The translations under genes and the position numbers were made by a program. The notes beneath the pieces were generated by a model. The model ran no database searches and had not been told where the DNA came from. It was given only the letters and a program-made list of their open reading frames with translations. DNA of 64,000 bases from Sporobolomyces roseus (taxonomy: Eukaryota; Basidiomycota; Microbotryomycetes; Sporidiobolales; Sporidiobolaceae): positions 1,860,001 to 1,924,000 of the forward strand of contig JADILM010000001.1 in the NCBI GenBank assembly GCA_016617785.1. Direction: 5' to 3'. This document shows, in pieces, positions 34,468-47,000 of the stretch. Numbering within the stretch: the first letter of the stretch is position 1; the number at the start of each line of letters is the position of its first letter.

Positions 34468-36108
34468 TTAACGGCGAGTTTGAGGGAAGTAGCGGGAGTG
34501 AGCGAGACTGAAATGCAGGTTGATTGTAGCCGTCCATCCGAGCATCGCGCCTTCGTTGTCGTTGGTGAAATAGATTGAGAATTGAAAGTCTAAAGGGTGT
34601 ATTGTGCCCGCTTTGAACCATTCCAGGAAAGCTGCTCGTGTATTCAAGCCGAATTTAGCATTGATCATTGCGGTCTGTTGCCATGCAGCAACACCGAAAC
34701 ACTCTGAGCGACTACACATGAGAGTGGATGGATACGGAGAGAATGTCTCACGCACAAGTCCCTTCAGAAGTTGATACTGCCGAGCAATGACTCTCCCTTT
34801 GGGTGTCAACGCGGCCAAAAAGACGTGAGCGCGGCGAGAATCGTGAGCTACATTCAGTCCACGAGGCGGTGTCGTCAGAGGTTGACCAGATAGTATCTCG
34901 GTATCTATGTATCGACCAGATTTAGCGCGATGCGAAAGCGTTCTTTTGGGAGGAATCTGCTTACACTGATGAAGCATCGCCAGTTCTGTCCAGCTGATCC
35001 CTTGAGTCTCGAATTGGTCGAGTCCGAGGCTCGTGAACGCAACAACGCAGGCTGGACAGCGTTCCGAGATCAATTCCGGAAGGTCCTAGGTCGAAACTAC
35101 ATCAGAAGCTCACCTTTCTCGACTGTACGACTATCGAATCCAAGCATACTCAGCTGAAATACACAACAAGAAGATAAGAGACTCACATTGATTCCGTGCT
35201 TGTCGAGCATCGCTGCGCCCGAATTCACGCATTCGCTGTGGTACGTCGGATCAGATCAAGGTCACTGCAGGGAAGTTCGAGAATCAAATTACCTTCATGA
35301 GCGACGCAGTTTGGGCTACATGGACCAATTTGCCATCTGGAGACGAGATAAAGTCGTTATAACCTTTGACAAGTTCTGCAAGCTCAAAGGTTCCTGAAGC
35401 TGCTCAATCCGTCTTTCTCAGTTGAGTCGACAGAGAAACAGAGGTAGAGAGGATGTGTACCTCTCATTGCTGCGACGACCGAATCGGTGGAAGAAACGTA
35501 TCGATGAGCGATACTGCGAGCCTGAGGTTCTCTGAAGTCTGGCCCTTGATACTCCCTTAATTGCTCGATGACTGTAATGATGGTAGAGGATCAGCTTCAA
35601 GTTCTCTACGAGAGAGACAGGGCGATCTTACCAGTCTCAGCTGCAGGCAAGATTCGAGCAACAACAGTCAGCGAGATCAACGAAGAAGACCCAGGGACAG
35701 GGAAGAGATCTACTCAGCTCAGATCCTGCATGTGTCTCAGCCATTGAAGCTGAGCTCTGCAACGGGGAGTGAGAAGAGGAAACAAGAAGCGAAGATGGAG
35801 TGAAAAGTAGAATCCGGATAGAGAAACGAAAAACCAGTCCGCGGACAGACTGATTCTCCCCTATCTCCGGAAAACGGGAGCGGAGGAGTTATTGAGTCAT
35901 GCCGAGCGATAGGAGTGTCACCAATGCGGGAACCGCTTTCGGAAGTTGTCAAGTCGCGTTGACCTGGTTCGCCATCCCATACTTCATGAAGCGAGCAGTA
36001 GCTGTGTTCGAGAGTGATGCAAAGGAGGGCGAAGACCAGGGTGCGTCGAAGCTGTCCGAGCGCAGAACGAGGTGGGCATCTTCGAGAGATTTGGGAGATG
36101 AGAGACAT
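34468..36108 (-). CDS. Unidentified multi-exon gene, model uncertain
   Basis: Joined exons read VIEQLREYQGPDFREPQARS, then GTFELAELVKGYNDFISSPD, MREFGRSDARQARNQ, DLPELISERCPACVVAFTSL, then ILSGQPLTTPPRGLNVAHDS, HVFLAALTPKGRVIARQYQL. The last exon ends FSLAHSRYFPQTRR at 34468. Donors GTACAC, GTAATT, GTGAGT, GTGAGC and GTAAGC with matching acceptors keep phase through the middle exons, though the acceptor near 35152 (CTGAG) is poor. The 5' part is unclear: an ATG at 36108 opens a frame with a signal-like stretch (LRRTLVFALLCITLEHSYC), but its link to the downstream exons is not proved. I do not recognise the family. Confidence 0.35.
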
Positions 36109-36421
36109 CGATTTACCTTCATACAAGCGATATCCCGCAATGCTGAGCTAGGCAGCACGCTTCAGATCTCCGTGAAGCTTTCCATAGATCCAACCAAAGC
36201 GCTTTGAAGGGTTGTTGAGGCCAAGTTAGAGGATCGAGATGTCGATCGAATTTGTGAGGGCGTCGGGGTTGATACTGCGATACAGACAGTTGCGGGCAAT
36301 AGATAGAGCACTCATTGATCCTCCCGAGCTATCATGGAATCTTTCGAGTGAGTTGACAACCTGAAAGTGAATCGTGAAAGATGAAGCAATTCTCCTTGCT
36401 TCCTACCGCCTCACAAGCCCC
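36109..36421. other. Divergent intergenic region
   Basis: No gene is supported; it separates the uncertain minus-strand gene from the small DMAC1-like gene. Confidence 0.35.
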
Positions 36422-36753
36422 ATGTCGAACTCATCACCAGCCTATTATACAGATTGTCAATCCTGCCGTATCATCGGGACCGGCACTTTCTCGCTCGTAG
36501 GATTGTACGCTCTCACAGCGGGGAGGATGCAAGCGAAATCTCAATTCGGGAAAGGCATAGCTAGTTTAGCTGGATTAGGTGAGCTCACACTATTCAATCG
36601 TGGACTGGCGAGCGGCAGCTAATGTCCGGTGAGGTGTTGTTAGGCTTCTTAGCGATCGCTGCAGCGAGATGGACTTCTTACACCCCTCCACCACCTCTCG
36701 AGCAGAGTTCGACACCGATTCAAGCTTCACAACAAGCTACTCGTCAAGTATAG
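36422..36753 (+). CDS. Small membrane protein with DMAC1-like (DUF4536) domain, 88 residues
   Basis: Two exons (36422-36578 and 36644-36753; GTGAGC donor, GTTGTTAG acceptor, phase 1). The N-terminus carries the family pattern DCQSCRIIGTGTFSLVGLYA, a Cys-x2-Cys motif leading directly into a membrane helix. A second hydrophobic segment is GIASLAGLGFLAIAAARW, and the tail is Pro/Gln/Ser-rich. In animals DMAC1 helps assemble the distal membrane arm of mitochondrial complex I. Fungal members are small and uncharacterised, so a mitochondrial inner-membrane place is inference. Confidence 0.7.
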
Positions 36754-37630
36754 AGGCTCAGTGGGAGAGAAGGAAGACGGGACGAGGGTGAGGGCGACAA
36801 GACTGGAAACACTTTCGGAAAGGACCAGAATCGTACGTTTTGCTTCGTCTATCGCTCAGTAACACGCCGGGCTGACCCACTAGCTTATAATAGACTCTGA
36901 GAGCCTGTTTCGTGACGTCGCTTCCACACGGTACCCAAGAATCTGCTCAGAACGAGACGAGCGATTTTATGGGGAACTATCTCATGCTCTTCAACTGGGC
37001 ATTGCAGTCCTCGAGCCTTCGCGCACCAACTCAGAGTGATCATGTCGGGATTGGTCGAGTACGCGACCGTTCAAGGAGTGGGAGAAGGATAGCGAGAGGG
37101 AGACGGAAAAAGAAACTATTAGAAGAGTTTGAAGGCGTAGAAGTGATCAAGGTCCCACGGGAGGACGGAACCGCACGGCTCAAGTTGGTTGATTGGAGTT
37201 CAGGGATACATGGATCGTGGAGAAGCGAAAGTATGGCAAAGGTATCGAGGGAAAGGCAGTAGCAGCAGTCTTGCGAAATCTTTGCGCGAAATGAATGCAT
37301 TCCGATGATCTCCTGGTTCTCCTGCAGTCGAGCTACTCGCCTCGAACGTATCGCATTGTGAATCGACGCTCGCCCCTGAGAGAGTCAGAATGCGTCGAAT
37401 GTGTCGAAATGAATACGCAGAAATCGCTGAATTTCGACTTTCTCTTTTTCCACACTTCGACCTCGACTCGCTCACGGCACATAGAGAGCTATATCTCACA
37501 AGTAGCCTCATAGTACGATCACCGTCTCGATACAGAGCGTGATCGCTGATTGTCGCTAGTCTCCACCGCGATCTCCGATACTCTCTCCCTCTCTCACTTC
37601 CCACTCCCCGACCACAGAGACATCGGCAGT
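36754..37630. other. Intergenic with a doubtful basic ORF
   Basis: A + frame from 36912 to 37262 reads RIARGRRKKKLLEEFEGVEV and IKVPREDGTARLKLVDWSSG, but it starts at GTG and I found no exon to attach. The rest shows no gene and probably holds the promoter of the transcription factor. Confidence 0.35.
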
Positions 37631-40600
37631 ATGGAAGACTACTCGACTACTCCAGCACCGACAGGCAAGAAGGGAGCACAGAAACGCAAGAAGTCAACTA
37701 GCACTGCTTCAATGGATCAACTAGCCAGCGACAACGACGACGCTTCTCCTGGTCCTTCAAATGGTGGGAAAGCTAAAAAGGTGAGCTCTCGCGCTGCTCA
37801 TCTATCTCACTGGCAGGAAGTTAAGCTGACGTCGCTTGTCGGCTAACAATCTCGAAACCTCAATCTCGCTCCTCCTCTACACAGCCAAAAATTCCACGAG
37901 CTTGCGATACTTGTAGGAGGAAGAAGATCAGGTAAGTCTCGTCTCCTTTGAGTACAGCGGAAATTTGACTGATTCCCCACCTGTCTCTCTCTCCCTTCAA
38001 ATTTCTCCCTTTTTTAGATGCAATCCATTACCGGAGAGTGAACCTCCAATCTGCACTTACTGTTCGAAGCATAGTCTCGACTGTACCTGGGTATGACCTC
38101 TCTCTTCCTTCACCACTGAGCACGTAGAGCTGATGCGGAAGCGTTTTCATTCAGTTCCTACCGATTTCCGAAACTCGCTTCAAGAAACAACGAGAGAAAG
38201 AAGAAGCAGAGAAACAAACTTTACAAGCAGCACAAGCCTCCGTCAACTTGCCGACCGCTTCAAGTTCCGCAACTTTGGCAAGAGGGAGGAAACAATCTTC
38301 GCAAGATTCAGCACAAACTTCAAGGAAACGAGGAGAATCTTCCCCTCCTTTACCTCTACCGATTCCTCCGACTTCTCATCACTCTCATCAGCAACCTCAC
38401 GAACAACCCTATCTCTCGAGTCACGTTCAAACACCTCAGAACTATTCTCATCAAATGGGTTTACCCATCCCTCCTCACCCTTCAACTTCAGCTCCGAATG
38501 GTCAACATCATCAGTTCCAACAGCAACATCGACAGTCGCTGCAAATGCCTTCACCGGATACGAATCCGAATCAACAGCAAGCTCTCACTCCGTCTGGTTC
38601 GACTGGAACTAGTAGTTACCCAAGTTTCTATCCGAGGAAAGAACCAAGGATAGTAGGCTATACGTAAGTTTCCTTTCCAATCTCTGCCATATCGAAGCTT
38701 GAGAACTGACTCGCACAGATCCGCTCGAATTCAGCTCGATTTCGCATTTGATGCATTCAACCTCGACTTTCCCTACCGAACGCATCATTCCTCTCGATTT
38801 CAAGTACTCGCAGACCTTGTCGGTTGATGAGAGGGGAGATGGATTCATTCGTGTGATTTCGGCTGGAGATGGAGAACCTTCGGGAGATGGAGCGCCAGTC
38901 GCGATACAAGGAATCGAACATAGTGATGCAGAGAAACTACTCAAGTAAGTCTCTCTTGTTTCCCTTCCCGATACCTAGACAGGGAGCTGACTCAGGTAAT
39001 TGATCCAACAGCTACTTCTTCACGACTCACGCAACTCAGTTCCCGATAGTTTCACGAGCCGATTTCCTCGGTACCGAACGACCCACTGCTTTACTCTTCA
39101 ACTGTATCTGCGCAGTCTCAGCACTCTCCCATCACGTAGCACCCGCCATCCTTCGCACTCTCAAATCCTCGATTCGTTCCCACCTTCGCTCAGAGGACGT
39201 TCTCGACAATTCAACCATCGCAAACATTCAAGCGCTCTTACTCTACGCGTTCACGGGGGAGAGTGAGAAAGGAACTGCAGCGAGTAAGACTTGGAACATT
39301 CTTGGATTGGCGATTAGGATGGCGCAGGATTTGGGGTTGCATAGGAGGTTGGGAACGGAGAGGAAAGAACAGAGTGAAGCGGATCATGCGGAATTGAGGA
39401 GGAGGGTCTGGGGTGGTTGTTTGATCGCTGATCGTTGGATGGCTGCTATCGTACGTTTCTCACTTTTTCTCTCTATCTCATCTATCTCAAAACAGAGAAC
39501 TGATGAAAAGATGTGAGGCGCACAGTACGGTCAACCCATGATGATTGATCTCGCAGATTGTGATGCCTTGTTACCTTCAGTGTTCGATATCAGGCCATCG
39601 ACGAATCGTAGAGATTTCGATTCTGGACATCGACCATACTTGTTCAATTCTGCTCTCATCTCGCTTTCGGTCTTATTGGGGAGGATCTTGAAGTCTGTCT
39701 ATTCACCAAGTGAGTCGCTTCTCTCGTCAATGACTGTAGTCTTCCTCTCTGACGAATCGATTCCCGATAGCTGGAATCTTGTTACTTTCGGAGAAGGATG
39801 GGAAAGCTCTCGTATCAGATCTCGCAGCGTACGTTCTCGTCTCTCTCTCTCCACTGCGGTTTCTTGACAACATAGGCTGATATCGGAGATCTGCACAGCT
39901 GGATCGATGGACTTCCTGAAGAACTCAAGTTCGAAGGTCCTGAGAAATCTTCAGCTGAACAAGGTGAGCAGTTCGGGATTTGTCAAGTTCTCTGCATCAG
40001 TCGCTAACACTGAGCGACTGTCGTCCACTTGCAGGCTTCCTCCACCTCCTTTACATTCCCGTTCGATTCCTCATCACTCGACCCTTCATGCGCATCTCGT
40101 TCCAACTTCCCGAACGCTTCGCCAATCTTTCAGTCGGAGCACAACAATGGAGTATCGTCGAATCTGAAGCGAGGCAAGCTATTGAATGGGTTGACAAGCA
40201 CGAGAGTTGCCTCGAGGGTTGGATGGTCGCAGTTTATTCGTTCTTCATTTGCTCGCTCATTCAGTAAGTCCTCGCGATCTTGCGAACGGAATAGGTAGCT
40301 AACGAACAACTTCCTTGTTTGACAGGTACCACTCGCACATTCGCCGGAGAGATGCCGTTTCTTTGACGACGCTTCGTCTCGCTCGAGACGTTCTCAAGGT
40401 GAGCCCCTTTCTTTCGTCCTTACCTAGCTCATCCGATTGACCCTGTCATACTCGTAGCGCCTCGTCGTTACCGATGGAGAATGCCTTGTTCGGGCCAAGA
40501 TTGCCGAAATCATCTCGCTCCTTTACTCGACTGCTTGTTCTGTCTCTCGATGGGCGCCCGAAGCTGCCGAAGGACTTTCGCCAGCTGCAGGAGGAACGAC

Positions 40601-41285
40601 CGCTATCACGACTCTCAATCCTACTTATGGAGTACGACAGCGAGAACAAGATTGGAGGATGACCTACAAGAAAGACGGGGGTTACTTTGTCACGGATCGA
40701 AGAACGAATGATCCGACCGGTTTGATTCGTTCGAGTCAATCTCCAGTTGGAGCTGGTAGTGGCCCTAGTCCTCGACCTACGCCCGCTCCTTACGCTTCGA
40801 GCTTACGTTCGACTCATCTCGCTGGCGACAACGAGAACGAGAATGAAGAATCGACGAACGATCTCAACGATTCCATCGACGCATCAAACGATATCGCTTT
40901 ACCTCCTTCTGCTCCACTCCAGAATGGCAATGGATTCGCATCAATGTCAGCAGTACCAGCACCTACCTCGACAGCAGGACCCGCTTCATCTTTCGCACCT
41001 CCCGCTCCCAACCCTCCTCCCGATCTCTCTTTCGCATTCCCCGATTCTTCCTTCGATACCCTCTCTTTCAACCCTTCCCTCAACCTCAATTCGACTGCAA
41101 ACGCCAGCTCGGCCTCAATGGATCCTTTCGGAGGATTGGAAGCGTTCGATCCGTTCGGTCTTTCGAGTGATGGTACTCCTTCCTTGTTCCCGGATGGCAA
41201 CATTTTCAATTTGAACGCATGGAGTGAGTTTGCTAGCTCGTTGAACTTGCAGGGTCAAGGGATGAACGATGGATCGGGAATGTAG
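37631..41285 (+). CDS. Zn2Cys6 fungal-specific transcription factor
   Basis: Twelve exons: 37631-37780, 37885-37931, 38018-38090, 38155-38663, 38735-38944, 39012-39450, 39526-39709, 39771-39826, 39876-39963, 40035-40263, 40326-40398, 40458-41285; 961 residues. The binuclear zinc cluster is split over two exons (ACDTCRRKKIRC, then CTYCSKHSLDC) with a 10-residue loop between Cys3 and Cys4. The fungal-specific TF domain shows ALSHHVAPAILRTLK, MAQDLGLHRRLGTERKEQSE, ELRRRVWGGCLIADRWMAAI and LHLLYIPVRFLITRPFMRIS. Gln/Pro-rich and Ser/Asn/Phe-rich acidic segments flank it, the latter a possible activation domain. The family includes carbon-source and lipid regulators; the target genes are unknown. 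Intron 8 seems to need a GC donor. Confidence 0.9.
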
Positions 41286-41654
41286 GAGGGAGATAGTTTG
41301 GTTTTTCATTTCGTTGTTTTCGCCGTTTAATCTGTGTTCTCTCGCTTTGATACGTTTGGATAGATTCGCAGTCATACCATTCCTTTGTGTTGTAGATATC
41401 TTGTCGTGCTGGAAGCTGGATCCTGCAATTCGTGAAATCTGGACTTGCGAGGTGTTGATTCGAGTATTCGATAAAACAGCAAGCTCTCTGAGCGAAATTC
41501 GACGGGATTATCCTCTGTTGCTCTAGACTGGCCATACTCTCCGAGACTAGCTACTTCGAATAGAGGGTATAGAGTCATTGCATACGAGAACGAGCGGCAA
41601 AAGGATAGGTAGATTAAACGAGTGTTAAAGGAGAAGGAACGAATGTGGCACGAA
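41286..41654. other. Convergent intergenic region
   Basis: It lies between the 3' ends of the transcription factor and the chitinase. No gene or repeat is visible. Confidence 0.45.
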
Positions 41655-43459
41655 TCAATAATAGAAGAGGCTTTCGGATGCAGCAGCCACCCGAATTACT
41701 TGCTCTTGCATGCTGTGATAGTGAGGATCTGCGAGTTAGCAAGCGTGTCGAGCAATTCGGCGTGCGATTCCTGTAGAAAAGAGCTTACCAAGCCCCTTCT
41801 GAATAGCTTTATACACGTTGGAAGCTCCCTTGTAGCCAGCGCTGTCGAAGATGAAAGCCCCGGCGATTCCGGCCTCGTGAGTGTATTCCTGAGTTGCGAA
41901 ACAACGAATCGATTCAGCGGTCTGTGAGAAGAGCTTCGAGTACGAGAAATGTGGAGGAGGAAGCGTACGGCGAAAGCTTGCGCAGACTGCGCGTCGTTGT
42001 AGCTGATGAAATACTTGGTCTTCGAATTGAAGAGGAAAGGAGTTTGAGTGCACTAAGTTTTCGGAATTCAAGCGACGACAGATCAGCCTCTCTTTCATTC
42101 AGACTAGCCATAGAAGTCGCAATAAGCAATGAAAAGTGCGCTACTTACCTCGTCGAAGTAACGTTTGAAGCCGTTGAGACCTTTCTTGCCGTCCGAACGA
42201 AGAATCTGTCGACGAGCCCCAAGTTTCGGTTACAGAACAGCGCGAGACGAAGAGAGCCAGGGAATGGGGAACAGGTCGACTCACACCTTCCTCGATGAGC
42301 TGATAATACTGCCAGGCGCCCGAGTACGAGGTAGAAGTGACTCCACAGCTATCAGTCGCATTGTTGGAATCCTCCGAGCTTCCTTTCGGGATCGAAGTAA
42401 AGTTCTGATACAACTTGGATCCATCGGCGTACGCTAGTTTCGAGGATCCGGTCGTCCAGGAGGTAGCATAGGAAGGGATCCCGACGAACATCTTTGAAGC
42501 AGGAAAACCAGCGGCCGTCCAGTTGTCAACAGCAGAGTGGGCAGAGGCGTCCGCTTTGCAGGTCTTGAGGGGTGCGAGAGGACCAGTAGTAGCGGACCAC
42601 GAGCCCGAGATGTCATAAGTCATCAAGTTGCTGACGAAAGGGAAAAGTCAGTTGACAGCGAGGATTCGTCGCTCTCGAATGATCACCTACAGATAATCGA
42701 AGTACTTGGCAAACTCGGAGACATCTTCGAGAGGCGAGCCATCGGGACCGTTGAAAGGAGTAGTAGCGACAGCTGCCGTAATCAAAGCGGTTTTGCCGAT
42801 TTCCTTTCGAAGAGTCTTGAGGAACGACAAGAGGTTCGCGGCGTCCTTTGGACGAACAGAGTTACACCCGATACCTTCTCCATTTACGTACTCCCAGTCT
42901 GGAGTCGATAAAGTAGCCGCCAGCCACGGACAAAGGATGAGAAACGAATGATAGACGAACCGAGATCAACACCATCGAAGCTGTACTTCTTCATGAAAGC
43001 CTTGATTTCTTTTGCAAACTTCTTCCTATTCTTGTCGGTAGCTACCATGTCACTCATGTACTGACTCCCGTCCCATCCGCCAATCGAGAAGAGGGATTTG
43101 ACTTTATTCTTCTTTGCAGCCTTGGTGAAAGTCTTGATGTCCTTCTCGAATTGACCGGGTCCGATGGAGAACGTTCCGTTCTTGTTCGTGATGGTGAGGA
43201 AATAGTAGGCGAGGTCATTCTGCTTCCAAGGGAACTCCTCCGCTGGTTGAACTTCCGAATAATAGGCTGGCCAATATGATCCACTTCGAAACAAGAGTCG
43301 TGTGAGCGAGCACACCGTGCGGGAGTGGAAGAACGAGACGTACAGTAGCTTCTTGTTGCTGGTAGCGGTAAGAGAAACATCGGCGTTGACAGCGAGATCA
43401 GCAGCAACAGAACCAATGCTGAGAGCAATGAGAATGAGGGAAGTCATCGAGAGACGCAT
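41655..43459 (-). CDS. Secreted GH18 chitinase
   Basis: Hydrolyses chitin beta-1,4 bonds by substrate-assisted catalysis. Exons (minus) 43459-43344, 43283-42961, 42898-42691, 42630-42285, 42205-42149, 42052-41969, 41888-41789, 41728-41655; 435 residues. It has a signal peptide (MRLSMTSLILIALSIGSVAA), the substrate motif SLFSIGGW, and the catalytic DGVDLDWE (Glu acid, Asp pair), which is formed only after splicing at 42961/42898. It also shows LNLMTYDISGSW, FVGIPSYATSW and GAFIFDSAGY. There is no separate chitin-binding domain or GPI signal. The last intron is a choice: splicing gives a tail ending ASESLFYY, while reading through gives RRIARHAC. Likely roles are wall remodelling or nutrition. 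Confidence 0.92.
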
Positions 43460-44057
43460 AGCGAAAGTCGGGAGATGGAGGTAAGAGAGAGAGAGAGGAA
43501 GAGAAGAGAGAGCAAAGAGCAGCTCCTCATGGTCTAGCGCTGGATCCTCACGGTCGGAGATGAATGGAGGCACTTTCGGAGAAACTGCCGTCGAAACAAC
43601 GCATTGATCGCGTACCCACCTTGTACAGACAGGGGGAGATCAGAGCAGAGCACCTCAGAGCGATAGAGAGACGAAGCAAAATTAGCAAGTGAATGGTAGA
43701 GGAGCAAGGAGGAGGAACTTTCGAAGGATGAGATTTTTGCCTCCTACCAGTCACATCAACCTCGCATATCAGTCTATCCGAGCTATCAACGACTCCAGGA
43801 GCTCTCCAAACTCCATCAGCCTCGACTTGCCTTCTCGAAAGACGGCTCAGTAGGTCGATTCCCCCTCCACCTCGATCTCTCGACCTTGTCATCCATTCAC
43901 CACTACAGTAGAACAGCTCGGCAAACCTCCAGATAGATCAGAAGTCCTGTCTCGTCCTTCAATAATCGTTTCAAGGTGAGTTCACGTGTTTCCTGATATA
44001 GTCTCGTGCAGATGCTAAATCTCCTCCTTCAACTGCCTGAACAGGAGACGGTGAACT
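43460..44057. other. Divergent intergenic region with a 5' UTR intron
   Basis: It is the shared upstream region of the chitinase (-) and the DUF726 gene (+). A GTGAGT...CTGAACAG intron (43976-44044) lies 13 bases before the + start codon. A minus open frame (43892-43548) has no family signal. Confidence 0.45.
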
Positions 44058-47000
44058 ATGGCGAACGATATATGGGACGATGAGGGTTGGGAGGATATGC
44101 CAGTCTTGAGGTCTCAGGACATAGAGACGAAAGCGACAACTTCAATGTTCGATTCGGATGCCGATGTTGGCGACAAGAGATCAACGAGGATTCATTCAAA
44201 CTACGCTAGACCAGCTCCTACACGGATAGTAGATCCTTCAGATTCGGCCTACTCAGTAGCGGGAGGGGGAGGGACTGGAAACGCGACGGGAAAATTGGTG
44301 GAAACTGAGGATGGAGGTGGAACGGGATTGAGGGAGAAGGAAAAGTTAGACGAGATGGATTATACGAGATTGGAATTGGATGATGATCCGGAAGAGGACG
44401 AGATATCCATGAGGACTCAATACCTGTTCAACGAGGAAACGAGTATGACTCCACTTTCGCAAATGCAACAAACCAAGACTCTCCTCACTGAAGGTCAACG
44501 TATCGCTTATGTCGGATTGTCACGGTTGGTCGCGAGGGAGATGGTACAGACACTGGCATTGGCGGCGAAGGGTGCGAAAGAATTGGAACCGGCGAGGGAG
44601 AGTTGTATCAATTGGTCAAACAAGATTATGGGCAGGCTGTATCGACATATGGACGTGGACGGCGCAGGTAAGCAGCATTACTTGATGTCTTCGAGCTGTA
44701 CTGATTCGCTAAGTGAACAGAACAACGAATGATCGAGCAACTCGCTGAACATGGAGTAACTGCCGAAGATCTGACTCCTACCCTCGTCGCGACCTACACT
44801 GTCGACAATCCCGACTACGATCCTGAAGCTGAAGAACTCGCTGCTCGACAAGCTGAAGAGGCCGACATCACAAATGAAATTGAGGAGAAGGAGAAAGCGA
44901 AGGGATCGAGAACTCCTGAAAGACGGAGTGTCGAGATGAATGGAACGAAGGAGGAAGGCAAGGGACAAGATCAGCGAGAGTTGGAGGATAGACTCGAGGA
45001 TCTAGCATTGGGTCAAGCGGCGGATGAAGGAGAGACAGATTTAGGTTATGTCAAGAGGGAAGTGAAGAAGATTGAACGAAGAGCGAGCGAGGCCAACACC
45101 TACGATTCGGCATCTTCACCGCTCCGTTCACCAAGTCGGAGATCATATACACCTCAAAGCCCTTCTTCTCCTTCAGCGAGTCTTCGGAAATCGAGTCGAC
45201 CGCACCTCGATTTCGACGACGACGAAGAAGGAGGAGGTGACATTGGTGCAGCTCTCGACGAACCTCCGACACCTCGTGCAGCCTCGAAATCTCTTCCGCC
45301 TCCGACAGATTACGTTTCCTATTCTGCTCCTCCACTTGACGATCCAACTCTCGACGAAGATCCTCCAACTCCTCGAGCGACTTCTCCCAGACCATCTTCC
45401 GAAACTTCTCGACCTGAAGGTTTACTCGCGCCTCTCCCATCCTCCCTCCCTGGTGTCTCAAAGACCCTGACAGCAGCAGACAAAACCGTTACTCTCGATA
45501 TTCGGTGGACGATTCTCTGCGATCTCTTCCTCGCTTTGATCGCCGATTCAGTCTACGATGCTCGATCTCGAGTATTATTGGGGAGAATGGCAGAGAAGTT
45601 GGGATTAGAATGGAAAGATGTTGTGAGGTTTGAGAGACGATTGACGGAGGCGCTGGAGATTCAGGAAGCTGTGAAACAGAAAGAACATACGGAAGTTCTC
45701 GAGGGAAGACGACAGAAGGACAAGCGAACGAGATACATGATGATGGGTCTGGCTACTCTCGGTAAGTTTCAACAATTGTTTCATCAGCCGAGCGAAACTC
45801 ATCTCGCATCACTTTCTCGTTTCAGGCGGAGGTCTCGTTATCGGTTTATCAGCTGGATTACTCGCTCCTGTCATCGGAGCTGGTCTCGCAGGAGCCTTGA
45901 CGACAGTAGGAGTGACGGGAACATCAGGATTTCTGGCGGGAGCTGGAGGGGCTGCGATCATTTCATCAGGAGCGACTCTGACTGGTTCAGTGATCGGAGG
46001 AAAAGCCATGGCGAAACGAACACGACATGTCAAGACCTTTGATATTCAACCCTTGCACAACAACAAACGAGTCAATTTCTTCATTACCGTTCCTGGGTGA
46101 GTCTCGGTTTCTCGAATCTGAACTCCTCTCATAGCTCATCCATTTCATCCTGTTCTCACAGTTTCATGAGTGGTCCCCTAGACGATATTCGACTACCTTT
46201 CAGTACGATTGATCCGGTTATGGGAGATGTTCTCTCGGTGTTGTGGGAGCCAGACATGATGGGAGACACTGGAAACGCTCTCAAGATCCTCACTTCCGAA
46301 GTCCTTACTCAAGCTGGTCAACAAGTACTCGCAGCAACAGTCATGACGGCTTTGATGAGTGCTCTCCAATGGCCTATGAGTGAGTCTTGACTAGCTCGAG
46401 CTTCGAATCAACTGTTCTCAGCTGATTGCCCCGAGTAACTCCTCACAGTGCTCACCAAACTTTCATATCTTATCGACAATCCTTGGTCGAATGCTCTCGA
46501 TCGAGCTCGTCAAGCTGGAGCTGTTCTCGCCGACATCCTCCTGAATCGACGACTAGGAGTTCGACCCGTTTCGCTCGTTGGTTTCTCCCTCGGTGCTCGA
46601 GTCATCTTCTTCGCCCTCATCGAGCTAGCCAAGGCGAACGCCTTCGGAGTCGTGCAGGAAGTCTACCTCTTCGGAGCGACCGTGACAGCTTCGAAGAAGA
46701 TTTGGCGTCAAGTTCGAGGAGTCGTCGCAGGGAGGTTCGTCAATGGATACGCCATGAATGACTGGGTTCTAGGGTACCTGTTCCGAGCTACGACTGGAGG
46801 ACTACAAACTGTCGCAGGACTTCGACCGATCGATCACGTTCCGGACCTCGAGAACGTCGATATCACCGAATTCCTCGAAGGTCACCTCAGTTATCGCACG
46901 AAGATGCCGAAACTCCTAGCGCACGTAGGCTTCAAGACGACTGCAGATCATTTCGACGAGCCCGATCAAGATCCTGATGCGCCAGAGAGGGAGGTATTGA

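Noticed and set aside
34468..35110. KDZ-type transposase suggested by the CPAC motif
   Set aside because: Only the CPAC tetrapeptide agrees. No convincing catalytic triad or surrounding KDZ pattern is visible, and no terminal repeats were seen.
36912..37262. 116-codon plus frame rich in Arg/Lys
   Set aside because: It starts at GTG with no ATG and I found no upstream exon in phase.
41736..41788. Chitinase tail read through to RRIARHAC
   Set aside because: The GTAAGC donor with a TGCTAACTCGCAG branch and acceptor is canonical, so splicing to 41728 is preferred.
43548..43892. Minus open frame with ATG between chitinase and the DUF726 gene
   Set aside because: It has mixed composition and no family signal, and it sits in a divergent promoter.
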